This document shows positions 44,692 through 54,817 of a DNA stretch of 64,000 nt, in pieces. Position 1 is the first letter of the stretch, and every line of letters starts with the position of its first letter. A model generated the notes under the pieces. The model had not been told where the DNA came from, did no database searches, and was given only the letters and a program-made list of their open reading frames with translations. Source of the DNA: Paralithodes platypus (Eukaryota > Arthropoda > Malacostraca > Decapoda > Lithodidae); contig CM064580.1 of the NCBI GenBank assembly GCA_032716605.1, forward strand, positions 31,165,684-31,229,683. The letters are read 5' to 3'. The position numbers and the translations under genes were made by a program.

Positions 44692-45420
44692 TTATGAAGG
44701 AGACAAAAGGCTATGCTGATTGCAACAAATGTCTCTTACCCCTCCCCCCCTCCCCCCCCAGTTGAAAGAGTGACAGGGAGCCAAAATCAAGGTAGGTAAT
44801 GTACGTTAGATTAAATATATCTGGAAGCTCGGAACTTAAAGCAGTTTAAGTTATAAGATGAGGGAAAGGTGGATTGAGGAAGAGACTTCCAGAGTTTACT
44901 TGTTGAGTAGAAGAAAGACTTGGAAAATTGGTTCACTTCTGGGTTAGATAGTTGGACTGTATAGAGGTGGGAATGTCTTGAAAGGCGGGTGCCACCCATT
45001 CTCCGTAAGGGAGGTATACACTTAGAGAACTCTGAAGAACACTGATTATTGTAATAGCAGTAGAAGAGTGAGACAGATGCAACAATGCGTCATGTAGTGA
45101 GAGATCGTAGGCAATTTGCAAGAGAAGGCGAGTTGACGAGACAAAATGCTTTTAACTATACGGCACTTTTTCGAGAAGCATGCCATAGGTGGAACGTCCC
45201 AACACATGTGAATAGTACTCAATAAATGGGAGTTCAGAGCAAGAAGCTGTGCAAAGATAAAGCACCCATGGAGATTGTTGACCATACCTAACTTCTGGAA
45301 GCTGATTTAGCAAGAGTGGGTATATGGTCTTTCCAAGAAAGATCAGAAGGAAAAGAGACTCCAATAATATTGAGAGAAGATGAAGGGTTGATTTGCGTGT
45401 TGGAATGAGTACGAGTATAA
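44692..45420 (-). pseudogene. JL1 jockey-like LINE, 5'-truncated 3' part
   Basis: The left end has ATGAAGGAGACAAAAGGC and the reverse complement of the tail. A C-run of about 16 replaces part of the 3' UTR at 44743-44759. The minus strand then encodes the C-terminus in changing frames: NPEVNQFSKSFFYSTSKLWK, HDALLHLSHSSTAITIIS and SILLESLFLLIFLGKT. It stops at about 45420, well short of the RT catalytic box. Confidence 0.75.
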
Positions 45421-45552
45421 ATTTTAGTTCGAGACATTTAGACAAAGGGAGTCCTACTCCAAATGGAGTCCATCAAGAACCAAATTGGAAATGCACAGTG
45501 ACTTAGCTAGCATAATTGCATGATTTTGCAAAATTAAGGTCCGTAATCTTGT

Positions 45553-45903
45553 TAGGGAGGTACTGGTATTTCTTTGGTCTATATATTTAATTATTGATTT
45601 ATTTACTTATTTTAAATTTCTTCACTAGGCATCCATCAGACTGAAGACAAAAAGCACCCCTAGTTACCTTTTCAAGATAAATGTGTACATTTATTCGGTA
45701 TAAAAATATCCTGACCGAAGGCCGGTTCCCTCTTACAATTACAGACTCGCTATCACTTGCCAGGAGAGAATCGACATCTAAATGACATAGCATGTATTAT
45801 AATCGCTAAACTAATGAAGCGAACATCTTAACATCTCAGAATTAATGGGGCAACACATGAGGGAGAAGGGGGCCCACCGTCCAAAAAATCAACTACCTCC
45901 CCT
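45553..45903. mobile_element. Inverted-repeat element, core family copy
   Basis: Aligned with 29545-29912 over its length: TTTCTTTGGTCTATATATTT, AGATAAATGTGTACATTTAT, GACCGAAGGCCGGTT, then AACTACCTCCCC at the right end. The left end GGGAGGTACTGG and the right end are imperfect inverted repeats. The T-A element begins exactly at its right edge. Confidence 0.65.
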
Positions 45904-46536
45904 TTAACCTAACAAGTGCGCATGGGGGTAATTAGACACCTCTCCCTGTGCGCATGTATTTGAGGTGTTTCCGTCACTAAAATATGCATTGTACCATTAA
46001 TAGCATTAATACTTATCCATATGCGCCTATTATTGGTTGATTATAAAGGTATTAACCTGAAACAACAATAAAACGAGTGAAAACAGCGTTTGGATGGTCA
46101 AAATCGGAGATATAGCCCGCGAGTTGTATAATGTATGGGTGAGGCAAGCTGCTTTCCCGCCAATTTCCCCCAAGGCCACTGAGACACAGTCGATCGATAC
46201 TCTCTCTCTCTCTCTTGCACTCGCTTGCCATCAGTGATGACAACGCCCTGCTTGCAACTCTTGTTAGCACGAAAATATACCTCAGAATAAGGGAATAACA
46301 GGGAAAATAGGTGATAACTGAAGGAGAGGAGGAAAGTGGGGAAGGAGGGGAGGTAGAGGACTGAGATTTTGCATGGCCCAGGGGCCAAAAAAAAAATACA
46401 AAAATACAAAAATAAAAATATATATTTTTATTTTTTTCGATGTCAAAAGTTGATTTTTTTTTTCTCTGACTCGTAAGAGTCTTCCTGCAGTCCGCCGGGG
46501 GAACTCTTAAGAGTCTCCCCGCAGTTCTCGGGTTAA
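45904..46536 (+). mobile_element. TTAA-flanked MITE, family T-A
   Basis: TTAA at 45904-45907 and 46533-46536, length 633. Ends TTAACCTAACAAGTGCGCAT and CCCGCAGTTCTCGGGTTAA. It contains a (CT)n run at 46199-46215 and two GACTC(G/T)TAAGAGTC-like palindromes near the right end, as does the copy at 60913. No coding. Confidence 0.87.
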
Positions 46537-46549
46537 TGCTAATTGTTGC

Positions 46550-47170
46550 TCAGCAATACCTATGATTGACATTCCGACCCATTACAAGACTGTTCGGACA
46601 CCAAATGTGTAGTGAATGCAGGTTTCCAATGTAGTAGAAGTAATTTACCTATTGTCTTACAATGCACTGACTCAACGCCTTTTGAGATGGACTAACAATG
46701 CAAACAATCCTTGTTGACTGTTTAGGTATAATACAAAAAGTTTGAGATCATTGAGCATTTGTTTTAACAAGTGCCGTTGAATATGCATCAGAGCAAGATA
46801 TCTTGCCTGGCATGCCAAGCAATGTAACATCATGGTAGCAATTACAATCCTGTTGGTCCCCTTTCCCTTTTGGAAACTGGATGATCAAGCCAAGTTTCCA
46901 GTGCAGAGGAAATACAGCAATTTTCAATAATCCTATCTAATTTCTGCACTTGTAACTGTCCTGACAGGCATCTTAGGATGACAGTTAACCAGCAGGTGAT
47001 TATTATTTAAATCCACATCCACAACATCTTTCAGGACTCCATTGATCTCCAATAGCACTTTCAGAGTCACGATCACCATCCCAATCCAACTCTGAATCCA
47101 GTTCACAAAATTGCACAGGGTTATTTAGTACTACACTCTCTATAGACACCCCTTCCATTTTACTCATCCT
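46550..47170 (-). pseudogene. Non-LTR reverse transcriptase remnant
   Basis: In one minus-strand frame the text WKLGLIIQFPKGKGDQQDCN then CYHDVTLLGMPGKISCS (about 46920-46800) fits the RT pattern WKxGLIVPLPKKGD...CxNWRGVTLLSxPGK. Upstream, VSIESVVLNNPVQFCEL resembles the pre-RT linker. Many stops and shifts follow, and the YADD region is not recognisable. It is not JL1, CR1-like or the RTE family of the right part. Confidence 0.55.
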
Positions 47171-48457
47171 CATCAATCCCCCGCCTATCTTTCGCCAGTA
47201 TCTTCACTGGCTGGAGACCATACTGTTTTATGATCCACTAAGACAGCCAACAGGGGAAAATAATAGCTTTGGGTCAAATGGCTAACTATGAGACAGTACG
47301 TCAAATCCCATTGGATCGTATGAAATATAACATAAATGAGCAGCTAGACCTTTCACGACAATGCTCAACTTCGTGCTTTTATTAATTTTATTTTGTCAAC
47401 AAATATTTGTTCCTTCTTTGTTGTGAAGAACGTTCCCAATGACGTCACCTACAGCGTTTTCTTCACATGATGAAAACACAAAAGTTTGTTGACAAAACAG
47501 TCAACCTACAATAATGAAAACAACAGCTCATAAATACGAATTATTGACTCTTAATTTTAGTGGAAAACGCACCTTTACAAGAACTGATTATTTCATAATG
47601 GATAACTTTACCTCTACTCTAATGCACTAATAAACGATGGGTTTAATTCTAGCATAATAACAAAAGATTATTTGGCTTTGACTTGCTCATAAAAACAATA
47701 ACGCAACAACTTTGACCTCAGACTCACTTTGATCTAAATCGGTTTGGTCTACATTATGAGGGACAGGACAAGTAAATACCGATTTTACAAATGCAGAAAT
47801 TGGATATGATCAGGTCAGGTCAGGTGAAGTCAATTGCATGTGGGATCAGTGGGGTTCCATTACTTCTCACTTTTTGTCCTTTGGCTTCTTGTTACTTCTT
47901 ATTCTTCTCACATGGTGCCCTTTTTAAATACAGGGCAGATGCTTATAGCTTCTCCACATTTGTATTGTGTTCTTAGTATTATCCCTAGTAGAACTACACA
48001 TAACATTGTTACTGCATATTTTCTGTAGTTTGCTAAACAAAAAATATATCTATATATGCAGCAGTTGATAGGCTATAGGCTACAGTTTATTTAATGTATG
48101 CAATTTTGTATTAGTAATGTCAATTGTATTTAAATATTTATTTGGCATTATTAATTTAAAAATCAGGCTGCAATCATACAACTGCTCAATGTTGCAAGTA
48201 TATCCTCCATATACATTTGCTTTTGCTGCGTCTGCTACCACTTCAATCTTCTAAAACAAATTGCGAAACAAAAAGCAATACCACCTCAAGCTCCAGGAAA
48301 TTCGATTTTTTTTTTGTCAAACCTACAATGTCGTTCAGGGCTGCAACAGCAATAATGTTCTCCACCACCATAATCCCTGTTATTGTGGCATTCATTAACC
48401 TTTTCTGTATGGTTACTTCAATTTATGTTTATAACTACCTCCAAACGAATATCATCA
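47171..48457. other. Unassigned; includes a short inverted repeat
   Basis: The perfect arms TTTTGTCAACAAA (47391-47403) and TTTGTTGACAAAA (47485-47497), with GTGAAGAACG / CGTTTTCTTCAC further inside, form an inverted repeat of about 107 bp. A short MITE is possible. Otherwise AT-rich with no gene. Confidence 0.45.
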
Positions 48458-48685
48458 GATTATGAAGGACCTGCTATACAGTTAGATTATGAAGGACCTG
48501 CTATACAGTTAGATTATGAAGGACCTGCTATACAGTTAGATTATGAAGGACCTGCTATACAGTTAGATTATGAAGGACCTGCTATACAGTTATGAAGGAC
48601 CTGCTATACAGTTAGATTATGAAGGACCTGCTATACAGTTATGAAGGACCTGCTATACAGTTATGAAGGACCTGCTATACAGTTA
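48458..48685. repeat. Minisatellite with mixed 27-bp and 22-bp units
   Basis: Nine units of (GATTA)TGAAGGACCTGCTATA + CAGTTA: six have GATTA (27 bp), three lack it (22 bp), in the order five long, one short, one long, two short. The lengths add to the observed 228 bases. The repeat of DYEGPAIQL in one frame is a consequence of the 27-bp period. Confidence 0.97.
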
Positions 48686-49683
48686 GAGGGACAAAACATA
48701 TATCATTACACCCTTCCCAAGTAGAGCAATATCTTCCGGCTGTAGGGATAATACAGTATGTAAATCGTTGTCTAACTAAAAAAGTTAAAGGTTCGCACTT
48801 TGATTGGATACACATACTTGAACTAAGAAATGTTTACTGTTTAATTTAATGTTGTCTATCTCCCATAATTTAATGTTGTCTATCTCCCATAATTTTCAGT
48901 TCTTCATGTTTGAAATAAGTATCGATTATTAAGCTTCATCGTAGCGAAATCTTTTGATGTGATGAATATAATATAAAGAACTAAAACTTTATCTCTACGA
49001 ACTGGATTATATTAAGTTAGATTTCTTCATATATCAACAATCAGCTAGCTAGTCTTAGCTCTTCATGAAACAGGCAATATCTTCTCACACGCATAATAAT
49101 AGGGTCTGTATTTGTCTAGATCACGGTAAATTGCTATGTTCACATCGTGATTATTCAGCAATTACGAAGACTTTGTGAAGACAAATGTTGATAACCATGA
49201 AAACCAAGCATTAATTAACATGATATAGTAGTTTCTTATTTTTTCAATTAGGTATCTAGAAATCATTTGGTAAGGAATTCAGTTTGCCGGCAGCTGAAAT
49301 TAAATCGCCTATTAGGCCGATAGACATATTTGAAATAAAGGAGAGCTTTCTGTCCTATCCATAGCATAAAATTCTAGTCATTTTGCCAAGATTGAACACA
49401 TATGCAGAACAAGACCTGGGTCCGTATAATCAGAGCATTTACGACTTTGTATCTCTCTAACTGTCTTATCTTCAAAGCTATTTGAAAAGAAAAAAAAACA
49501 TCAAAGTGAGTTATAATATCTGACGGTTGTTTACATTTGTCTAGCTTTGCCGAGATTGAAATTATGTAACATGTAATAAGCTTTTAGTTCTCCCTACCAA
49601 TCAAATGCCTACAGTGGCCAATAGAGGCTCTGAACGCAATTTAACCACGGTGCATTGCGGGAAATCGGCGACATCGCGGACCA
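48686..49683. other. Unassigned AT-rich sequence with a 24-bp duplication
   Basis: TTTAATGTTGTCTATCTCCC + ATAA occurs twice in tandem at 48846-48893. Nothing else recognised. Confidence 0.45.
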
Positions 49684-49773
49684 TCAGTGTTTTGGAGGGC
49701 AAGCAGCCTTGAGGGGTCGCTAGATCTGATGTTGCTTGATTTCCTTTGTACTCCCTTTGTACTCCTTTGTACC
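49684..49773 (+). mobile_element. CR1-like LINE 3' terminus, severely 5'-truncated
   Basis: CAGTGTTTTGGAGGGCAAGC, CTAGATCTGATGTTGCTTGA and three CTTTGTACTC-type repeats match 13301-13395 closely. Only the last 90 bases of the element were inserted. Confidence 0.85.
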
Positions 49774-49801
49774 AATCCTTCCTCCCTCTCCTTCAACAAA
49801 T

Positions 49802-49931
49802 CTTTAATATAAGCAGTTAGTCAATAAATCTGTAGCTGACACATATTATAGTTTATGCATACTGTTCTTTAATATAAGCAGTTAGTCAATAAATCTGTAG
49901 CTGACACATATTATAGTTTATGCATACTGTT
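49802..49931. repeat. 65-bp tandem duplication
   Basis: Two near-identical 65-bp units starting CTTTAATATAAGCAGTTAGT (49802 and 49867). They lie just after the CR1-like terminus. Confidence 0.92.
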
Positions 49932-50316
49932 GTTTTATATAATATTTAAAGTCACCCATAGTCACACATAACAAAGTCAGCAGGTATTTTCGCGCATAAT
50001 GTTTTTGTTATGATAATTCATCAGCTATTAATTATGTTTGTAGTCATTATCAGCTGTCTATGGACTTTCCCTTTACTACTATACTATATAAGTACTTGAG
50101 GTAGTCGCATACTGTATAATATAAACATGTACCGTAGAATCACAAACAAAATCGTGATGAACTGCTTATCCTAGGTGTTGGGTATTGTGATTTCTTCAGT
50201 CGTAGCTCTGACGCTAGTTCAGAAACGTCCACCAGAGGTCTCAAGTGAAGTGTTGGTAAGGAAAATGTATTGTTCTGTTATTCGTCATTCCTTTTGACAT
50301 AAAAGTGAGAGAAAGA
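49932..50316. other. Unassigned AT-rich sequence
   Basis: No recognised feature between the 65-bp duplication and the JL1 fragment. Confidence 0.3.
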
Positions 50317-50735
50317 TAAGCAACTCTCTGCAATATCTCTCTCTCCGCCGCAATGTTGCATCTCTCTCGCTATTCTATCGCTACTATAATAATCAGTGTT
50401 CCTCAGAGCTTTCCCAGTGTATACCACCTCCTTTACGTAGGGCACGTGGTACCAGTCTTGCAACTCAATCCCACCCCTACTCTGTGCAACTCTCCAACCC
50501 AAGAGTGAAACGTTACTCTCAAACTTTCTTCTACTCAACAGCTGAGTACTGGAACTCTCTCCCAGAATCAGTATTTCCCTCTTCCTATGACTTAAATTGC
50601 TTCAAAGTCAGTGTGTCCAGGCATTTTGGCTCGAACGTCCCTTGATTTTGGCCCTGTCACTCTTTCAACTATGTCACTCGCTATAGGCAGTTCTGCCTTT
50701 TGCCTCCCTCAATCACATAGAAAAACAAATGGTAT
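50317..50735 (+). pseudogene. JL1 jockey-like LINE, short 3' fragment
   Basis: From CAACTCTCTGCAATATCTCT to CCCTCAATCACATAGAAAAA this is nearly identical to 31670-32050, covering the last part of ORF2 and the 3' UTR. AAGATAA lies at both sides (50313 and 50741), a possible short target duplication. The 5' end is truncated. Confidence 0.82.
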
Positions 50736-51059
50736 AGGACAAGATAAAGAGGCTTATGACGTTGCTTGATAATGAAGGTGTACAGGAGGAGGAGGAGGAG
50801 AAAATTTAAGACAAATTATGAATACAGATAGATATAAAATAATTATAATGTGAGAAGCTTGAAAAAGACATAAGACAATTAAAAAGCAGTAACAAGTCGT
50901 GGAAGATTAAAAGGAGGAGACAAGCATCTTAAGACAAAACATAAACCGCCTTGAGATGAGAAAGAGAGAAGAGACTAGCCACCAAAAAACGCGCGCAGCG
51001 GCAACGTTAGCCGGCATCAATAATTAAATGAATAACTATCATTACAATCAACGCTACTT
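50736..51059. other. Unassigned, purine-rich sequence
   Basis: A GGA-rich tract near 50790, then A-rich DNA. No gene. Confidence 0.35.
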
Positions 51060-51910
51060 TACTGCAGGGGCGTTATAAGTGATGGTTATGCTGGTGGTGG
51101 GGATGAGCTGGATGGTGGTGGTGGACGGTGTGGCTGGTGGTGATGGTGGTAGTGGGGAGGAGCTGATGGTGATGGTAGTGGTTGTTGTTGTTGGTGGTGA
51201 TTGGTATGGGAAGAAGCTAGCTGGTGGTTGATATTGGTGGCTGGTCATGGTGTGGTTGGTTGTTGTTATTGGTGTTGATGGGTATCGGGAGGAGCTGGCT
51301 GGTGGTTGATACTGGTGGTGGCCATGTTTGGTATTGGTGGTTGGTTGTTATATTGGTGGTGATGGGTATCGGGAGGAGCTGGCTGGTGGTTGATACTGGT
51401 GGTGGCCATGCTTGGTATTGGTGGTTGGTTGTTGTATTGGTGTTGATGGGTACCGGGAGGAGCTGACTGGTGGTTGATACTGGTGGTGGCCATGCTTGGT
51501 ATTGGTGGTTGGTTGTTATATTGGTGGTGATGGGTATCGGGAGGAGCTGGCTGGTGGTTGATACTGGTGGTGGCCATGCTTGGTATTGGTGGTTGGTTGT
51601 TATATTGGTGGTGATGGGTATCGGGAGGAGCTGGCTGGTGGTTGATACTGGTGGTGGCCATGCTTGGTATTGGTGGTTGGTTGTTGTATTGGTGGTGATG
51701 GGTATCGGGAGGAGCTGGCTGGTGGTTGATACTGGTGGTAGCCATGCTTGGTATTAGTGGTTGGTTGTTGTATTGGTATTGATGGGTATCGGGAGGAGCT
51801 GGCTGGTGGTTGATATTGGTGGTTGGTTGTTGTATTGGTGTTGATGGGTACCGGGAGGAGCTGACTGGTGGTTGATACTGGTGGTGGCCATACTTGGTAT
51901 TGGTGGTTGG

Positions 51911-51941
<31 letters not shown>

Positions 51942-52015
51942 CAGGATAACTGGTTATTGGAGTTAAGTTAGGGATACGTGTTGTTGTGGTGGTGGTGGTG
52001 GTATTAGTGATAGTA
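51060..52015. repeat. 84-bp VNTR and flanking GGT-rich sequence
   Basis: GGGAGGAGCTG starts recur at 51287, 51371, 51455 and 51539, exactly 84 bp apart, for about eight units to about 51900. Variant units (TACCGGGAGG, GGTGTTGATGG) alternate. At both sides it fades into (GGT)n-type sequence. Because 84 is 28 codons, a 159-codon minus-strand frame of 28-residue repeats (MATTSINHQPAPPDTHHHQY...) is open; I read it as a by-product. Confidence 0.93.
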
Positions 52016-54758
52016 TACATAGAAGGATTAGATACCTAAGTGGTGGTGTTGGTAGGATTAGCTAGCTATTTTCGTAGGTATTGAATTTAATGGTGGGATT
52101 ACCTGGCGGTTGATGATTGTTGAAGTAGATAAAGTGACTGAGGGCGGTAGTTTTGATGGGAATATCTGGTGGTGGTCGGAAAAGGTCTGATTGGTTGGCA
52201 TGGATTGGTTGACCTGGCTGGGAAACTCAGATAGTTGGTTATATCGCTTGATTGAATGGAACTGATAAGTTGGTGGATTTGAAAGGATAGACTATGGGAT
52301 TTTTTAAAGATTCGTTGCTTGTATTTTTTGGAAATGCTGAATTATTTATGGATTCATTGAGTTTGCCTTTGTTTTTTGCTATTGTTATCCCCTTTTCTAA
52401 TAAAAATTATGAATGTTTTATTATATTGCTTTATAAATACCGACAAAGTTAAGAGTGCTTGGACTGTATAAGGACTGTTCTTGGGTGGCTTGTAGTGCGG
52501 GGATTTGAAGGAATAAATTACCGATATATGATCACAACACTATTACATATTATGACACATAAGCCTTCCTAGATGTTTCTCTACGGATTCCATCCTCTAT
52601 ATAGTTGTTCTAGAATACCTCCCATAATAATCTACAGCTTTATCGTTACATAGGCTACATAACATTCCATCAAAATAAGTAATTATTTCTTAACAACATT
52701 AATATAATCCAGGTAATAAATGTAATCAATATTTGGTCAAAATATATTTTAAATTGTGTTTATCATTAGCATACAGTATTCCGCCATGCGAAATCAAGTA
52801 CGATATATAGTGTAACTAAGTACGGTTATGATCGGCATGAATCAATAATATCATGTAAAGTATAATAAATAGCCATCACATTTCGCAATTCTTTAGTTGA
52901 ATGTACAGTAAACTTAGATGCCATGCCATCATGAGTTACTCATACCTTACCTATCTTATGATTAATTAAAGTTTGAGTAACTCATGATGGCATGATTGTA
53001 GCTTAACCATAATATCAACTGTAGTGTGTTAAGTAACTTTCCTGATTCTACCCCTATACTAAACCCGTGGGTAGAGGTTTTGCTACTTAGAAGCAGTGGA
53101 TTTCTGTTGATTTGCAGTGCGTCGCCGACAAGTTGGTCTTGTTCGTAACGTTTTTTTCGTGCGACACCCTGTCGAAGTCACCCAAATATTGGCGACAGGT
53201 CGCCGATCACTTGCAGACACGTGACCGACACTGCTCAACCGTCGCACCTAAACTACATTCGGAATTATTTTGGAATTTCCAAATATCATCGTAAGTCTCA
53301 CGACCACGTTCCCAACTCCAGCAGAACTCCTGTGACCATTTGCAGACATAGCATGATAGTTGAAAGAATTTTCGCAGTAATGATGAGACAAGGGTAAGAA
53401 ACGGCATGTCGGGTCTTGCCGACAACGAAAATCGGTCATGTGCAGTGCATGTCCAGTGCCTGACCACCCTGGTCGCACGACCCAAGTATGGGGGCCGTGT
53501 GCATACGGGCGCAGTTTTTATACATATTTAAAGTTTGTGTTTACAGAAAGGATATTCGTAGCCCACCATATTAGACATTCTGAAGGATACTCATAGTTTG
53601 TAAGTTAAAAAAGTGGAGATAAGACGACAAGGCATATAACCTGTGGAGCTTCGTCCATGCAAGGCGTGGTGCAAAAGTCGACCCGAGCAAGTCGAACTCT
53701 CATTATGAGAGGGCACAGTCCGAGGCAAGCAGATGTCCCCCCATGGAGAACGAAGAGATCCCTAATGTGCAACTGTGGGAAGCAGACGTCGGCCTAAGGT
53801 GTAGCTGGTTCACGAATGTGCAACACCAGATTTACGAGACAGCATTTGGAAGAAACAACAAGGCACCGGACAGAGCAAAATTATGCAGGCTTCTACCAGA
53901 AGTACATCAAACTTCAGCTAATGTGACTACTAAAGCCAAGTATTGCGCACCTAACTCATAAACCCCCTTGTGTCCTAAGTTGCAAATCGTGAAGCTCTCC
54001 CCTGGCAACTGTATTAATTGTTTCGTAACTCCACTAGTCGTATACCAGCGTTCCGGTCCCTGTTTGTTCTTACATTGAAATAGTAATCACACCATCTTAA
54101 TTGAATCAGAATTGTATGCCAGTAAGGATAACTGCTCCCCTTTTCAGTCGCCTCATGTAATATACCTGTGTTCTCTCCCTACCGCCCAAGTGTCCCTCTT
54201 CTGTCACAGGAGAAAGCTTACCGGATAAAGAACTAACTCCAATTTCCCTGACGCCTCACGTATCCTGCCAGATCGTGCAGACCGTGTTATAACTCTTGTC
54301 AAATCAGTGATTGCTTATTGCTGATAACCCATTACCCAGACAGCAATTCTAGGGTTTGGTAGTGTTAAGGGCCAGGCAACGGAGTGTGCATGCGGCATCC
54401 TCCATCCTCCTTGAACCGTTCTCTCGGCATAATATATGGAGTATTGTGTTATAAGATTGATTATTTTCATTAACGAGTGTATAATTATGAGTATAGAGTA
54501 TTGAGATAGGGATAAGAAGTGCCCACAACATCTGGTAGTATTATACCTCAAAATAGGAATTGTGTATAGTTTCAGTGTAACTAATTACTGTGATCATATA
54601 GCTTACAACCTCTGTGAGGAATATATACAAATCTTTTTGTTGCATATCCCGCCATTAAGTTAACCTGAGGATTCACGTGTGACTGTTCACCCAGTTAAGT
54701 TATAGAGTCGTATGAGCTGTTTGACCCTCTGTCAATCAACCAGCATTCCAAATATATC
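52016..54758. other. Unassigned sequence, one short perfect inverted repeat
   Basis: ATGCCATCATGAGTTACTCA (52923-52942) and its exact reverse complement (52974-52993) form a 20-bp-armed hairpin with a 31-base loop. GC-richer DNA at 53100-53520 and 53640-53960 has open frames of 60-92 codons without recognised domains. These could be old transposon coding, but I cannot support that. No host gene is identified. Confidence 0.4.
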
Positions 54759-54817
54759 GTTAATATAATATATATACTGTATATACTGTATATATATACA
54801 GTATATATATATATATA
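54759..54817. repeat. TA-rich microsatellite at the RTE tail
   Basis: TA runs with CTGTATA interruptions lead into CTATCTATC, the simple-repeat tail of the adjacent RTE LINE. Confidence 0.9.

Noticed and set aside
44745..44759. C-run and nearby G-run as quadruplex regulators
   Set aside because: Single homopolymers inside dead transposons (44478 and 44743) without spaced G-tracts; simple slippage is enough to explain them.
38919..48685. Regularly spaced repeats that might recall a CRISPR array
   Set aside because: The units are head-to-tail without unique spacers and the sequence is animal; these are minisatellites.
51266..51745. 159-codon repeat protein on the minus strand
   Set aside because: Product of the 84-bp VNTR (28 codons per unit), with no start context, domain or conserved flank.
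52016..54551. Host gene between 52 and 54.5 kb
   Set aside because: Open frames of 60-92 codons have no recognisable domain, no consistent splice pattern and no promoter signal that I can support.
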